Of a stretch of 64,000 nucleotides of DNA, positions 37,053 to 45,633 are shown in pieces. The DNA is taken from contig JAILCC010000019.1 of NCBI GenBank assembly GCA_024680555.1, positions 1-64,000 on the forward strand. The letters run 5' to 3'. The notes beneath the pieces are model-generated. The model made no database searches. It worked only from the letters and a program-made list of their open reading frames with translations, and was not told the DNA's origin. Every line of letters starts with the position of its first letter. Within the stretch, counting starts at the first letter, position 1. A program made the position numbers and the translations under genes. The DNA is from a bacterium (GTDB lineage Bacteria > Cyanobacteriota > Vampirovibrionia > Gastranaerophilales > JAILCC01).

Positions 37053-37120
37053 ATGTCATTCCGAACTTGTTTCGGAATTTTATCACCATAACAAATCCTG
37101 AAACAAGTTCAGGATGACAT
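37053..37120. repeat. Double-palindrome intergenic repeat
   Basis: Two 28-base arms (37053-37080 and 37093-37120) are inverted copies with 24 of 28 matches. Each arm is itself a perfect hairpin: TTCCGAA-CTTGT-TTCGGAA and TCCTGAA-ACAAG-TTCAGGA. The four differences between arms are compensated inside each hairpin. This looks like a small palindromic mobile repeat of the TCATTCCGAACTTGTTTCGG type seen in many bacterial genomes. Confidence 0.8.
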
Positions 37121-37179
37121 GAGTAATATTAACACAAAAAAACATACAATGAACTATGGCTTAAAAAGAAAATAGAATA

Positions 37180-37191
37180 TATAATAGTTCT
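37180..37191 (+). promoter_or_regulatory. -10 box placed for a leaderless transcript
   Basis: TATAAT at 37180-37185 puts the expected start of transcription on the A of the ATG at 37192. No Shine-Dalgarno is present. The -35 region is weak. Confidence 0.5.
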
Positions 37192-38142
37192 ATGAGTTTA
37201 TTGGAAATAAAAAATTTAAAAGTAGCATTCAGCGTAGATAAATATAGCCTTGAAGCAATACATGGCATAGATTTATCAATCAATGAAGGAGAATCGTTAG
37301 GACTCGTCGGAGAGTCTGGTTGCGGAAAATCCATAACCGCATTGTCTGTATTAAGGCTGCTTCCGCCAAACGCAGTTATAAATAGCGGCGAAATCTTTTT
37401 TAACAAAAAAGACATCCTGAAAATGAATAACAACGACCTGAGAAAAATTCGAGGCAAAAAAATTGCACTTATTCCTCAAGACCCAATGACTTCATTAAAC
37501 CCCTTATACACAATTGGCGAACAAATTCTTGAAGCGGTGGAATTACACTCCGAATACAAAGGTGAAAAAGCAAAAGAAATAGTTATAAATGCGCTTAAAG
37601 AAGTGCAAATTCCGGATGCAGCCGAAAAATATAATGCATATCCCCACCAATTATCCGGCGGCATGAGGCAAAGAGCAATTATCGCCATGGCTCTCAGCTG
37701 CAACAGCGAAGTTTTAATCGCAGATGAGCCTACAACTGCTTTGGATGTGACTGTTCAAGCACAGATTTTAAAACTTATTAAAACTATTCAAGAAAAGCAC
37801 AAGATGTCTCTTCTTCTTATTACCCACGACCTCTGTGTTGTATATAATACCTGCGACAGGATAGCAGTTATGTATTCCGGTAGCATTGTTGAAGAAGCTC
37901 CGACAAAAGAACTTTTTAGTAACCCGAGACACCCTTATACGAAAGCGCTATTGAGTTCATTAACCAACGACAGAATTATTTTGAAAGGGCAACCTCCTGC
38001 CATTACCGAAATAATTGATGGTTGCAAGTTCAACCCGAGATGCAATTTCTGTACGGATATTTGCACCGAAAAAATCCCCGAACTTGTTTCTGTCGGGGAT
38101 AATCATCAAATATCCTGTTTTAATTCTTTGGAAATTAGTTAA
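37192..38142 (+). CDS. OppD/DppD-like peptide ABC transporter ATPase
   Basis: The 316-residue ATPase has Walker A GLVGESGCGKS, Q-loop LIPQDPMTSLNP, signature LSGGMRQRAIIAMAL, Walker B VLIADEPTTALD and THDL. The C-terminal oligopeptide-transporter extension ends with a cysteine cluster (CKFNPRCNFCTDIC) typical of DppD/OppD. No permease, binding protein or OppF is nearby, so its partners must be elsewhere. It overlaps tail-to-tail by eight bases with the next gene. It is probably translated from a leaderless mRNA. Confidence 0.88.
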   Translation: MSLLEIKNLKVAFSVDKYSLEAIHGIDLSINEGESLGLVGESGCGKSITALSVLRLLPPNAVINSGEIFFNKKDILKMNNNDLRKIRGKKIALIPQDPMTSLNPLYTIGEQILEAVELHSEYKGEKAKEIVINALKEVQIPDAAEKYNAYPHQLSGGMRQRAIIAMALSCNSEVLIADEPTTALDVTVQAQILKLIKTIQEKHKMSLLLITHDLCVVYNTCDRIAVMYSGSIVEEAPTKELFSNPRHPYTKALLSSLTNDRIILKGQPPAITEIIDGCKFNPRCNFCTDICTEKIPELVSVGDNHQISCFNSLEIS

Positions 38143-38437
38143 ACAAACTTACAAGTGTTTGACCGATTGTTGTAATTGAAGATGTAACACCTTCTTTAAT
38201 TAAATCTGCGGTCAATTTCAAAGGACTTTGTTTGTCAACGTGATCGAATGCAACATAAATAGGATCTCTTGAGTTTTTAAATCTCATTCTGTCATACGCA
38301 GGATTAAACGGATCATAGACTCCTGAATTAGATTGCATACCTTGTTTTTTCGTTTTCAAAGGTTTGTATTTTCCGTTACCACCTTGTGAAAAGTTACCTG
38401 AGGTTGTCATTCTTTGGTCTGATACTGATGTAGCCAT
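38135..38437 (-). CDS. Small hypothetical protein
   Basis: The 100-residue protein begins MATSVSDQRMTTSGNFSQGG. It is Ser/Gly/Lys-rich in the first 45 residues, followed by FNPAYDRMRFKNSRDPIYVAF and an amphipathic C-terminus (TSSITTIGQTLVSLFN). No family recognised. Its last eight bases overlap the end of the convergent ATPase gene. Confidence 0.6.
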   Translation of the reverse strand: MATSVSDQRMTTSGNFSQGGNGKYKPLKTKKQGMQSNSGVYDPFNPAYDRMRFKNSRDPIYVAFDHVDKQSPLKLTADLIKEGVTSSITTIGQTLVSLFN

Positions 38438-38532
38438 TTTTATAACTCTCTATTTATCTCGTACATTATAATAAAGTCAAGAATATATAAAAAATTGCTC
38501 AGATATATATACTTTTGTTACAAAAGTTAATA

Positions 38533-39117
38533 TTATTTTTCAAGCCAAATTTTTATTGCATTTCTTCCTGCTTCACCGCTTTTTTCAGGGTGGAATTGCA
38601 CTGCAGCAAGATTTTCTTTTTCAATTGATGCACAAAACTCGCCGTAATAATCAGCAACGGAAGAAATTACATCTTTATCTAACGGATTAACATAATACGA
38701 ATTTACAAAGTAATAGTAATCGTTTTTTAAAAATGTGTTGTTATCTCTTGTTACTATTTCATTCCAACCTATTTGTGGAGTCTTTCCGCTACGATATTTT
38801 ATAACAGAGCCTTTTAATAAACCTAAGCCCTGCACATTCGGAGCTTCTTCGCTGCTTTCAAATAAAACCTGCAGTCCTACGCAAATCCCCAAGAACGGTA
38901 TTCTCTTTTCAATAGCTTTGTGTATCGCAAAATCAAGAGCTTTTGATTTTAGTGCTTCCATCGATTGGCCAAAATGACCTTGCCCAGGAAAAATAATTTT
39001 TTGGGCAGACAAAATATCACTCTCTTTATCCGTAACAAGATATTCGCATCCCAAAGATGACAAAAGGTTTGTTACGCTTCTGAGATTACCTCCGCCATAA
39101 TTTATTACACAAATCAT
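38533..39117 (-). CDS. hisH: Imidazole glycerol phosphate synthase, glutaminase subunit
   Basis: The 194-residue class I glutamine amidotransferase has INYGGGNLRSV, the nucleophile block FLGICVGLQVLFESSEE and the C-terminal catalytic AVQFHPEKSG. It supplies ammonia to HisF for histidine synthesis; hisF is not in the window. Start overlaps the hisB stop by four bases (ATGA). Confidence 0.95.
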   Translation of the reverse strand: MICVINYGGGNLRSVTNLLSSLGCEYLVTDKESDILSAQKIIFPGQGHFGQSMEALKSKALDFAIHKAIEKRIPFLGICVGLQVLFESSEEAPNVQGLGLLKGSVIKYRSGKTPQIGWNEIVTRDNNTFLKNDYYYFVNSYYVNPLDKDVISSVADYYGEFCASIEKENLAAVQFHPEKSGEAGRNAIKIWLEK

Positions 39118-39698
39118 AGGACACCTTTGGTGGATGGAGTAATGTCTTTATGCTTCTCATCTATTTCACAAGCCGCTTTTAATGCTCTTGCAAAAGATTT
39201 AAATGCAGCTTCAATAACGTGGTGAGTATCATCACCGTATAGTGATTTTATGTGGATTGTCGAAAGTGAATTTGCCGCAAAACTTGAGAAGAAATGTTTC
39301 ACCAATATCGTGTCAAAATCGCCCGTCTTCTCTTCTTTTATATTCAAATCCGTATTCGAATAAGCTCTACCGCTAAGGTCTATTGCCGTAAGCACAAGAG
39401 CTTCATCCATAGGAACAGATGCGTTTCCGTAACGATTTATGCCTTTTTTATCGCCCAACGCTTCTTTAAAAGCCTGTCCTAGCACAATGGCAACATCTTC
39501 AACACTGTGATGGATATCACCATCGAGAGATTTTGCCGTCAAATCAATATCAAAATAACCATGGGCTGCAAATTGCTCAAGCATATGTTTAAAAAACGGA
39601 ATATCAATTTGGATATTTTTCTTTCCGCAACCGTCAATATTCAACTCAAGTTTTATTTGTGTTTCTAGAGTATTGCGCTCAATATTTGCTTTTCTCAT
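39114..39698 (-). CDS. hisB: Imidazoleglycerol-phosphate dehydratase
   Basis: The 194-residue enzyme has the two metal-binding histidine motifs DGDIHHSVEDVAI and DDTHHVIEAAFKSFARAL, plus FFKHMLEQFAAHGYFD. It is the single-function dehydratase, without the histidinol phosphatase domain found in enteric HisB. This makes the HAD domain fused to the HisC encoded next door relevant. Confidence 0.96.
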   Translation of the reverse strand: MRKANIERNTLETQIKLELNIDGCGKKNIQIDIPFFKHMLEQFAAHGYFDIDLTAKSLDGDIHHSVEDVAIVLGQAFKEALGDKKGINRYGNASVPMDEALVLTAIDLSGRAYSNTDLNIKEEKTGDFDTILVKHFFSSFAANSLSTIHIKSLYGDDTHHVIEAAFKSFARALKAACEIDEKHKDITPSTKGVL

Positions 39699-39699
39699 A

Positions 39700-41406
39700 C
39701 TATTTCTCCAAAAATTTTTCCACGTTCTTTACACTATCTAATATACCAATTGCACCGTCATTTTTCAAAAGATTTTTTAATTCTTCCGATTTATCCTGAG
39801 GGGGCAACACGCCAATAGTCGGAACTTCTGCAGCCAAACCCGCTTTAACATCATCCCGTGTATCACCGAGATAATACATTTTTTTCGGACGAACAATTGC
39901 CTTTATCATTTCGAGTCCTTTGGGAGACGGTTTTTGGTCTTCCCCGACTTCGTCCATAGTAATAACCGGGGCAAATAAATCTTCAACACCTGCATTTTTC
40001 AATGCAAATATGGCTTCTTTTTTTTGTCTGCCGGTAAATATTGCAAGGTCATATTTCTTAGAAAGCTCTTGCAAATCTTCTTTTGAAATAAGCCATTTTT
40101 CATTTGAAATCAGACCATCGCCATCATTTCCGAAATAAAACTCATTGAATTTTTTAACAATATCTTCGTATTTAACTTTGATTTTTGCTTCTTCCAATAA
40201 TTTTTGCGTCAAAATCCAATCGTTATTATATCCGCCTTTGTTTTTCCATTGTTGAATTTCTGATAGCGACACCTGCTTTTTACTGAAGAACATATACGTC
40301 TCTTGTATAGCTATTCTGTACGAAGCGGATGCATCCACCAAAACTCCGTCCATATCAAAGACCAACAAGGGCTTTTTTGTTTTCAACACCTTCATGAGTT
40401 TTTTTGCATCACGAAGCGGCGGAATAGTTAGGCGAAAGCAGTTTTTTGCAAGACCTGAAAGTATTTTGGTTTTTATTTTATTTTTCAAAAGTTTTTTGTA
40501 AATATAATCAGCCCTGTCCCCGAAATCTACACACAAGAAGTTTGTTTCACTCGGATAAACTTCCTGCGCAATGGGAGCAAGTTCTTCCGTAAGGTATTTT
40601 TTGGATTTTGCTATTTCTTTCTTAACCCATTCAACGTGACGAACATCTTCAAGTGCCGCAACACCTGCAATAGCAGCAACCGAGTTGACGCTATATGGTG
40701 AAGCAATACGTCTGATGTTGTCAATTATCTCTCTGTTTCCGATTAAATACCCTAGTCTTAAACCTGCCGTTGCAAAGTCTTTTGACATAGATTTCAAAAT
40801 CAAAACATTGTCGTATTTTTCGGAATATTCAATATATGTTTTATTCGCATAATTTGCATACGTTTCATCTATAACGACAAGACTGTTATTTGCCTTCTCT
40901 ATAATGCGCACAAGATTTTCGTCGCTGATAAGCTCTCCTGTAGGACTGTTTGGGCTTGTTACAATAACAAGTTTTACAGAGGGAGTTATCTCTCCCAAAA
41001 ATTCCTCTATCGGAAATTCCCATTTTGTTTGATATGGAACTTCTTTATAATTACAGTTTGCAATAGCAGCATAAATTTTGGGCATTGAAAAAGCCGGAGT
41101 AACGGTCAAAACATTGTCACCCAAGCCGCAATACGCATCAAAAATATACCTGTAGCCTTCATCCGTACCGTTGACAGGAATAACATTTTCGGTTTTTACT
41201 TTATTGTATTTTGCAATAGCTGCTATAAGTTTTTCATAAAACGGATAGAATTTTATTTTTTCAGGTTTTATGTTTCTAATCGCACGAACAACTCTCGGCG
41301 AAGGTCCGATTAAATTTTCGTTAAAATCAAGTTTCAAATCCCAGTCAAATTCCTCATCAACAGGATATGGGATAATATTTTGAAGATGTTTTTTAGCTTC
41401 CGGCAT
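39700..41406 (-). CDS. hisC: Histidinol-phosphate aminotransferase fused to a HAD phosphatase
   Basis: Residues 1-345 form a HisC-type aminotransferase: LKLDFNENLIGPSP, NGTDEGYRYIFDAYC, TSPNSPTGELIS, and the PLP lysine in KSMSKDFATAGLRLGYL near residue 207. Residues 346-568 are a HAD hydrolase with VFDMDGVLVDASASY (nucleophile Asp), AIFTGRQKKEAI, the KPSP lysine and YYLGDTRDDVKAG. Transamination of imidazole-acetol phosphate gives histidinol phosphate, whose dephosphorylation is the next pathway step. The HAD half is therefore a candidate histidinol-phosphate phosphatase, by inference. It lies two bases before hisB in the same operon. Confidence 0.9.
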   Translation of the reverse strand: MPEAKKHLQNIIPYPVDEEFDWDLKLDFNENLIGPSPRVVRAIRNIKPEKIKFYPFYEKLIAAIAKYNKVKTENVIPVNGTDEGYRYIFDAYCGLGDNVLTVTPAFSMPKIYAAIANCNYKEVPYQTKWEFPIEEFLGEITPSVKLVIVTSPNSPTGELISDENLVRIIEKANNSLVVIDETYANYANKTYIEYSEKYDNVLILKSMSKDFATAGLRLGYLIGNREIIDNIRRIASPYSVNSVAAIAGVAALEDVRHVEWVKKEIAKSKKYLTEELAPIAQEVYPSETNFLCVDFGDRADYIYKKLLKNKIKTKILSGLAKNCFRLTIPPLRDAKKLMKVLKTKKPLLVFDMDGVLVDASASYRIAIQETYMFFSKKQVSLSEIQQWKNKGGYNNDWILTQKLLEEAKIKVKYEDIVKKFNEFYFGNDGDGLISNEKWLISKEDLQELSKKYDLAIFTGRQKKEAIFALKNAGVEDLFAPVITMDEVGEDQKPSPKGLEMIKAIVRPKKMYYLGDTRDDVKAGLAAEVPTIGVLPPQDKSEELKNLLKNDGAIGILDSVKNVEKFLEK

Positions 41407-41471
41407 AGTATCCTCTCTTTATCTGAAATAATGATACCTTATTTTTGACTTAAAGACAACATAGGCAAAAG

Positions 41472-42350
41472 CTACTCTTCCAACATCAGGAGTGTTCTTA
41501 TATCCGGAGGAATTATTTCTTTATCTTTTACAATTAGAGCTGATTTCACTGCTCTTGAAGCGCCTTTTTCTTCTCTGTCCTGATAAAAATAGTCATCGCT
41601 TAATTTCACATACTGTTTTTTCTTGGCATACAATGATACAGAACCTCCGCCATCAAAAGCTAATGCCTTTTCTAAGCCTAATTTTTTGACTTTGTTTTGG
41701 AGTTCATATATTGTTACCGGCGAATTTTCATCCGTGATTATAATGTATAAATATTTGCCTTTTATCCCAATCATCGAACGGTCAGTACGTCTTGTTAAGC
41801 CTGCTCCGTCACGCAAAATTTTGCCGTTTCTTTCTATAACAAAATATTCTTTTTCCAAATCCATTTCAGGCAAAAGTATAGGTCCTGCTTGGATAGAACT
41901 CGTTAGCTCACAATCAGGCAAATATTCATCATCATGATATGTTATATCGACCTTTTTCTCGCCGCTGCAATTATAAAATCGTATTTCCCCCCTGTTAAAA
42001 ATTCTGTCTAAATACGGCTGGAGTTTTTCATTAGAAGTCAGATTTTCATTTTTTGTCGGATCGGCAAGAATTTGACCGTTTAGGGTAACATAAGAAACCG
42101 TTTTTTTGTTCTTTGCATCAAAAAAACCTGCATTTATTGCAACTTCCGCATTTGACCTTAGAGCCATATCTTTAACCGTTCTCAATTCTGTTGCAACATA
42201 CGGATAAATGTACTTATTTTCGTAATTGATTTTTACAATATATAGTCCGTCTTTTTGGACAACTTTCGGTAATCTGTCACACGCAAATACCGCAGAGATA
42301 TACCCCGCAATCATCAACGCAATTACACTTACGAAAAAAGATTTACGCAT
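41472..42350 (-). CDS. Exported phosphodiester glycosidase (NAGPA) domain protein
   Basis: The 292-residue protein has a signal peptide (SFFVSVIALMIAGYISAVFA). The NAGPA/DUF2233 fold shows AEVAINAGFFDAKNKK, TSSIQAGPILLPE, RRTDRSMIGI and LAFDGGGSVSLYAKKK. Family members cleave sugar phosphodiester bonds (for example the mannose-6-phosphate uncovering enzyme and wall glycan enzymes). An envelope substrate is likely, and it could act on the phosphodiester glycan predicted from the operon at 6-20 kb. It overlaps the MerR gene by eight bases. Confidence 0.85.
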   Translation of the reverse strand: MRKSFFVSVIALMIAGYISAVFACDRLPKVVQKDGLYIVKINYENKYIYPYVATELRTVKDMALRSNAEVAINAGFFDAKNKKTVSYVTLNGQILADPTKNENLTSNEKLQPYLDRIFNRGEIRFYNCSGEKKVDITYHDDEYLPDCELTSSIQAGPILLPEMDLEKEYFVIERNGKILRDGAGLTRRTDRSMIGIKGKYLYIIITDENSPVTIYELQNKVKKLGLEKALAFDGGGSVSLYAKKKQYVKLSDDYFYQDREEKGASRAVKSALIVKDKEIIPPDIRTLLMLEE

Positions 42351-42756
42351 TTTTTGGTTTTCTTCCCCGCTTCATAAGTTTTTGTCTTTTTTGAGCCTGT
42401 TCTTCCGGAGTAATATTCAGACTGCGTGCAACCTTTTGAAGATGTGAAACATAATTTTCCGGAGCAACTTTCAATTGGAAAAGGAGATTAAAAATAATTC
42501 TCACACCTGCAAGATTTATACCCAAATCACGAGTCAAATATTGTATGAATTTGCCTCTTTCCACATCATCCATGGAATACAATCTTCTGTTTTTTTCTGT
42601 TCTTTTCGGAACCAAAAGCCCTTCTTCATCATATATTCTCAATGTTCTTTGATGAACGCCAATCATCTCCGATATAATGCTTATCGGGAATATAGGAGCG
42701 GCAGGATTTATAAAACTTGAAAATTTTTTATTATCATTCTTTGTTGCTGTTGGCAT
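42343..42756 (-). CDS. MerR-family regulator (HspR-like)
   Basis: The 137-residue protein has an N-terminal winged helix: PISIISEMIGVHQRTLRIYDEEGLLVPKRTEKNRRLYSMDDVERGKFIQYL, given here in shortened form as ISEMIGVHQRTLRIYDEEGL then NRRLYSMDDVER. A short coiled tail ends in lysines. It lacks the cysteines of metal-sensing MerR proteins and resembles HspR, a heat-shock repressor. Target genes are not apparent. Confidence 0.85.
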   Translation of the reverse strand: MPTATKNDNKKFSSFINPAAPIFPISIISEMIGVHQRTLRIYDEEGLLVPKRTEKNRRLYSMDDVERGKFIQYLTRDLGINLAGVRIIFNLLFQLKVAPENYVSHLQKVARSLNITPEEQAQKRQKLMKRGRKPKNA

Positions 42757-42830
42757 AATAGCACTCTCCTTTTTTATTTATCTTTGTTTAAAAATAACAA
42801 AAATACAGATGTTATTCAAGCAAAGACCGA

Positions 42831-43064
42831 CTAATGAAGAGAATAAATATTCTCTATATTGGACACGCTTTCGTAACATGCACCTGCTTCTGTAAGTTCT
42901 TCGGCATGCAGACCAAACAACGATATCATCTTTTTTGCTTTTATACTTTTAGGCTTCGTCATAAGTTCGTTCACAACAAAATCAATCGCTTGATGGCGAG
43001 TCATATCATACATATATGAGAGGTTTTTTCCCCTACCCATGATTCTTTGTTTAGATTTACCCAT
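42831..43064 (-). CDS. Small hypothetical protein
   Basis: The 77-residue protein begins MGKSKQRIMGRGKNLSYMYD and contains RHQAIDFVVNELMTKPK and KKMISLFGLHAEELTEAG. No family was recognised. It lies six bases after rpiB in the same direction and is likely co-transcribed. Codon use looks like its neighbours. Confidence 0.6.
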   Translation of the reverse strand: MGKSKQRIMGRGKNLSYMYDMTRHQAIDFVVNELMTKPKSIKAKKMISLFGLHAEELTEAGACYESVSNIENIYSLH

Positions 43065-43070
43065 TTTGTA

Positions 43071-43526
43071 TTATTGTTCCTCAATCATAGAAACTCTAAC
43101 CTGATGTCTGCCGCCTTCAAATTCGGTTTTTAACCAAGTTAAAACAACGTCTTTTGCTAAGTCAACACCAATTACCCTCGCACCCATAGTCAAGACATTT
43201 GCATCATTGTGAGTACGGCTGACTCTTGCAGAATAAGTTTCATGACAAGTAACCGCACGGATACCGACTACTTTGTTAGCTACAATGCACACACCAAGTC
43301 CGCTTCCGCATATAATAATACCTTTGTCAAATTCGTGATCAGCTACAGCAAGAGCTACTTCTTTTGCAATAGATGGATAATCTGCAGGAGCTTTATCATA
43401 AACTCCGAAATCATAACATTCAACTCCCAATTTATGCAGATAAGCAACAATATCCTGCTTTAAATCAAAACCTGCGTGGTCACAACCAATCGCAATTTTT
43501 TGCGCTTTCCAGTCAAATTCAGTCAA
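43071..43526 (-). CDS. rpiB: Ribose-5-phosphate isomerase B
   Basis: The 151-residue RpiB/LacAB protein has IAIGCDHAGFDLKQDIVAYL, the catalytic cysteine block GIIICGSGLGVCIVANKV and RAVTCHETYSARVSRTHNDANVLTMG. It interconverts ribulose- and ribose-5-phosphate. The start is TTG, supported by AAGGAG nine bases upstream; it overlaps the tsaC end by eight bases. Confidence 0.95.
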   Translation of the reverse strand: MTEFDWKAQKIAIGCDHAGFDLKQDIVAYLHKLGVECYDFGVYDKAPADYPSIAKEVALAVADHEFDKGIIICGSGLGVCIVANKVVGIRAVTCHETYSARVSRTHNDANVLTMGARVIGVDLAKDVVLTWLKTEFEGGRHQVRVSMIEEQ

Positions 43527-44121
43527 TTTTTACGACTCCTTGTCTCAATACATGCCAGCCATTTTCATATCTTATTATAGTAGATTCTAAGTTTTCTGCA
43601 TAGTAACCAAAGTCATTTGTTACAAAATTTAAATTTTGCCCGAAATACTTTATTACATCATCTTTTTTCAATGCTGACGGCTGAGTTGAGAGGTTTGCAC
43701 TTGTTGTTGCTAATACCTTATTCGGCGCCAAATCTGCAACCTCAGCAAATACAGGGTGTTTGGGTATTCTTATACCGACGGTATCAAACCCCGATGTCAT
43801 ATAATCAGGTGTCAGCGATGACTTTTTTGTAATCAGCGTCAATGCTCCGGGAGAATATTTTTTGAACATATTTTCTTCCTCAACCGAAAGTTCCCGAATA
43901 TAAGGTTTTAAATATTCAAACGAACTCGCCATAAGGATGAGAGGCTTATTTCCGTCTCTCTTTTTTAATTCATATATTCTTTTCACGGCATTTTCATTGT
44001 TGGGATTGGCACCCAAACCCCAAACCGTATCGGTTGGATAAGCAATAACCCCATCTCGTGCAAGTGCTTCCTTTATTTTTTCTCTATCACTTGGGCTCAA
44101 TATATATTGATTTGGTATCAC
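43519..44121 (-). CDS. tsaC: L-threonylcarbamoyladenylate synthase (Sua5/YrdC)
   Basis: The 200-residue YrdC-domain enzyme has IAYPTDTVWGLGANPNNENAV, RIYELKKRDGNKPLILM, SPGALTLI, VGIRIPKHPVF and TSANLSTQPSALK. It makes threonylcarbamoyl-AMP for the t6A37 modification of ANN-decoding tRNAs. The best start is GTG at 44121, eight bases after GGAG; the frame could open two codons earlier at TTG. It overlaps the upstream gene by 35 bases. Confidence 0.93.
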   Translation of the reverse strand: MIPNQYILSPSDREKIKEALARDGVIAYPTDTVWGLGANPNNENAVKRIYELKKRDGNKPLILMASSFEYLKPYIRELSVEEENMFKKYSPGALTLITKKSSLTPDYMTSGFDTVGIRIPKHPVFAEVADLAPNKVLATTSANLSTQPSALKKDDVIKYFGQNLNFVTNDFGYYAENLESTIIRYENGWHVLRQGVVKID

Positions 44122-44971
44122 TATCAATTCTCCTTTGTTTTGCGAATATATCCCCCATATCAGGAATAAACTTCAAGCATTTGCCGTTTGCGGAGATATT
44201 AATTCTGTAATTCTCATCCAACGAAAGCATATATGCGTTTTGCCCCCGATAATCTACCGCCCACAAGCCAAGATTTCTTCTCTCATTCTTATAATATCCA
44301 TACGCCTGAACAATCACTTTGTCTGAACCAACCTCAAAACCAAGCGGTTTTATATCCCACTTGTAATCGTTTAAAAATATACCCTTATTCGTCCAAAAAT
44401 CAATTATACTCGTACGAACAATGTTCAAATCATAAATATGCTCTGATGCCATATCATACAGATACAGCTTTGTCATATAGATTTTGTCATAATTTTCACC
44501 GATTTTTTCTTTGAACAATATTTTGTCTGAATTTTGATTCCAATCGACAGGGGTATAAGTATCAAACTTCATGGGATAAAGTTTTGCATAATCGGTTTCT
44601 ATTATGGGGTTAGGAAGTTTATCCTTTGTCGATACCGACAAGATTGCCTCTCTGTTTGAAAGATTAGAGTCCAACGGAACTATATAAAGTGCACTTGCAG
44701 TAACTCTCGGATCAGGATAGAAATACACCTCAGAATAAACAAGCATATTAAAATCGGGAGAAGCTACAGCATTTATATTATACTGACCTTGCGAACGGAG
44801 TCCGAACAGGTTCAATTCCCGTGAACCGGCAGGGTAATTGTAGTCTATAATTTCATAGTTAGAGGCATCCAAAATTTGGTCATAGATGTAACTCGGTTCA
44901 ACCGCAACATCTCTTGCGAACACTGTTGAAGATATACATAACAATCCGATTGCGGCAAGGAGTTTTTTCAT
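44087..44971 (-). CDS. Exported beta-rich protein of unknown function
   Basis: The 294-residue protein has a signal peptide (MKKLLAAIGLLCISSTVFA). The rest looks like short beta blades: YNINAVASPDFNMLVYSEVYF, TPVDWNQNSDKILFKEK, GLWAVDYRGQNAYMLSLDE and ISANGKCLKFIPDMG. This suggests a PD40/WD40-type partial propeller. No catalytic motif recognised. It is coupled to the response regulator gene upstream by TAATG, so it may belong to the same regulatory unit. Confidence 0.75.
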   Translation of the reverse strand: MKKLLAAIGLLCISSTVFARDVAVEPSYIYDQILDASNYEIIDYNYPAGSRELNLFGLRSQGQYNINAVASPDFNMLVYSEVYFYPDPRVTASALYIVPLDSNLSNREAILSVSTKDKLPNPIIETDYAKLYPMKFDTYTPVDWNQNSDKILFKEKIGENYDKIYMTKLYLYDMASEHIYDLNIVRTSIIDFWTNKGIFLNDYKWDIKPLGFEVGSDKVIVQAYGYYKNERRNLGLWAVDYRGQNAYMLSLDENYRINISANGKCLKFIPDMGDIFAKQRRIDSDTKSIYIEPK

Positions 44972-45633
44972 TAAACCAACCCTTCATTTACAGCAACAAT
45001 AGTAGCCTGCGTTTTGTTTTTCACACACAGTTTTTGAAGAATATTATGTACATGAGCTTTTGTTGTTGCCAATGAAACAACAAGTTTGTCCGCTATTTCA
45101 GAATTGCTCATTCCGTCGGAAATCAAAGCAAGCACTTCTAATTCTCTTTTTGTAAGTCCGACACTCTTTACAAAGTCGGCAGGATTTTTAGCCTTGTTCG
45201 GACTTTGACCTGTCGCTCTGCTTAATACGAGTCTGGCAATAGAAGCATCAAGCCACGACGCACCGGAATTTACCGCTTCAATAGCAGAAGCCAGCTGCGT
45301 TATATTAGTTCCTTTAGTGACATAGCCGTCCGCACCTGCCGATAAAGCCGCAAAAACATCCTCCTCGTCTTCACGAGAAGTGAACATAAGAATTTTGGAA
45401 GATAATTCTAATTCCTTAATTCTTCTGGTAGCTTCAATTCCGTCAATTTCAGGCAAACCTATATCCATTAAAATAACATCGGGTTGAAGCTTTTGGGCAA
45501 GTTCAACACCGCTAAGACCGTCTGCAGCTTGTCCGACAAGAACAAGCCCATCAGTTTTTTCTATACCGACTTCCAATCCCATTCTGGTCATTTCATGGTC
45601 TTCAACCAACAACACTCTTATTGCTTCAGTCAT
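44971..45633 (-). CDS. NarL/FixJ-type response regulator
   Basis: The 220-residue protein has a receiver domain (VLLVEDHEMTR; phosphoacceptor Asp57 in VILMDIGLPEIDG; KTN-type switch in VTKGTNITQLA). A LuxR-type HTH follows (GLTKRELEVLALISDGMSNSEIADKLVVSLATTKAHVHNIL, shown here as LTKRELEVLALISDGMSNSE). It overlaps the histidine kinase gene by eight bases. The output genes are unknown. A close relation to cyanobacterial RpaB/NarL regulators is possible. Confidence 0.93.
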   Translation of the reverse strand: MTEAIRVLLVEDHEMTRMGLEVGIEKTDGLVLVGQAADGLSGVELAQKLQPDVILMDIGLPEIDGIEATRRIKELELSSKILMFTSREDEEDVFAALSAGADGYVTKGTNITQLASAIEAVNSGASWLDASIARLVLSRATGQSPNKAKNPADFVKSVGLTKRELEVLALISDGMSNSEIADKLVVSLATTKAHVHNILQKLCVKNKTQATIVAVNEGLV

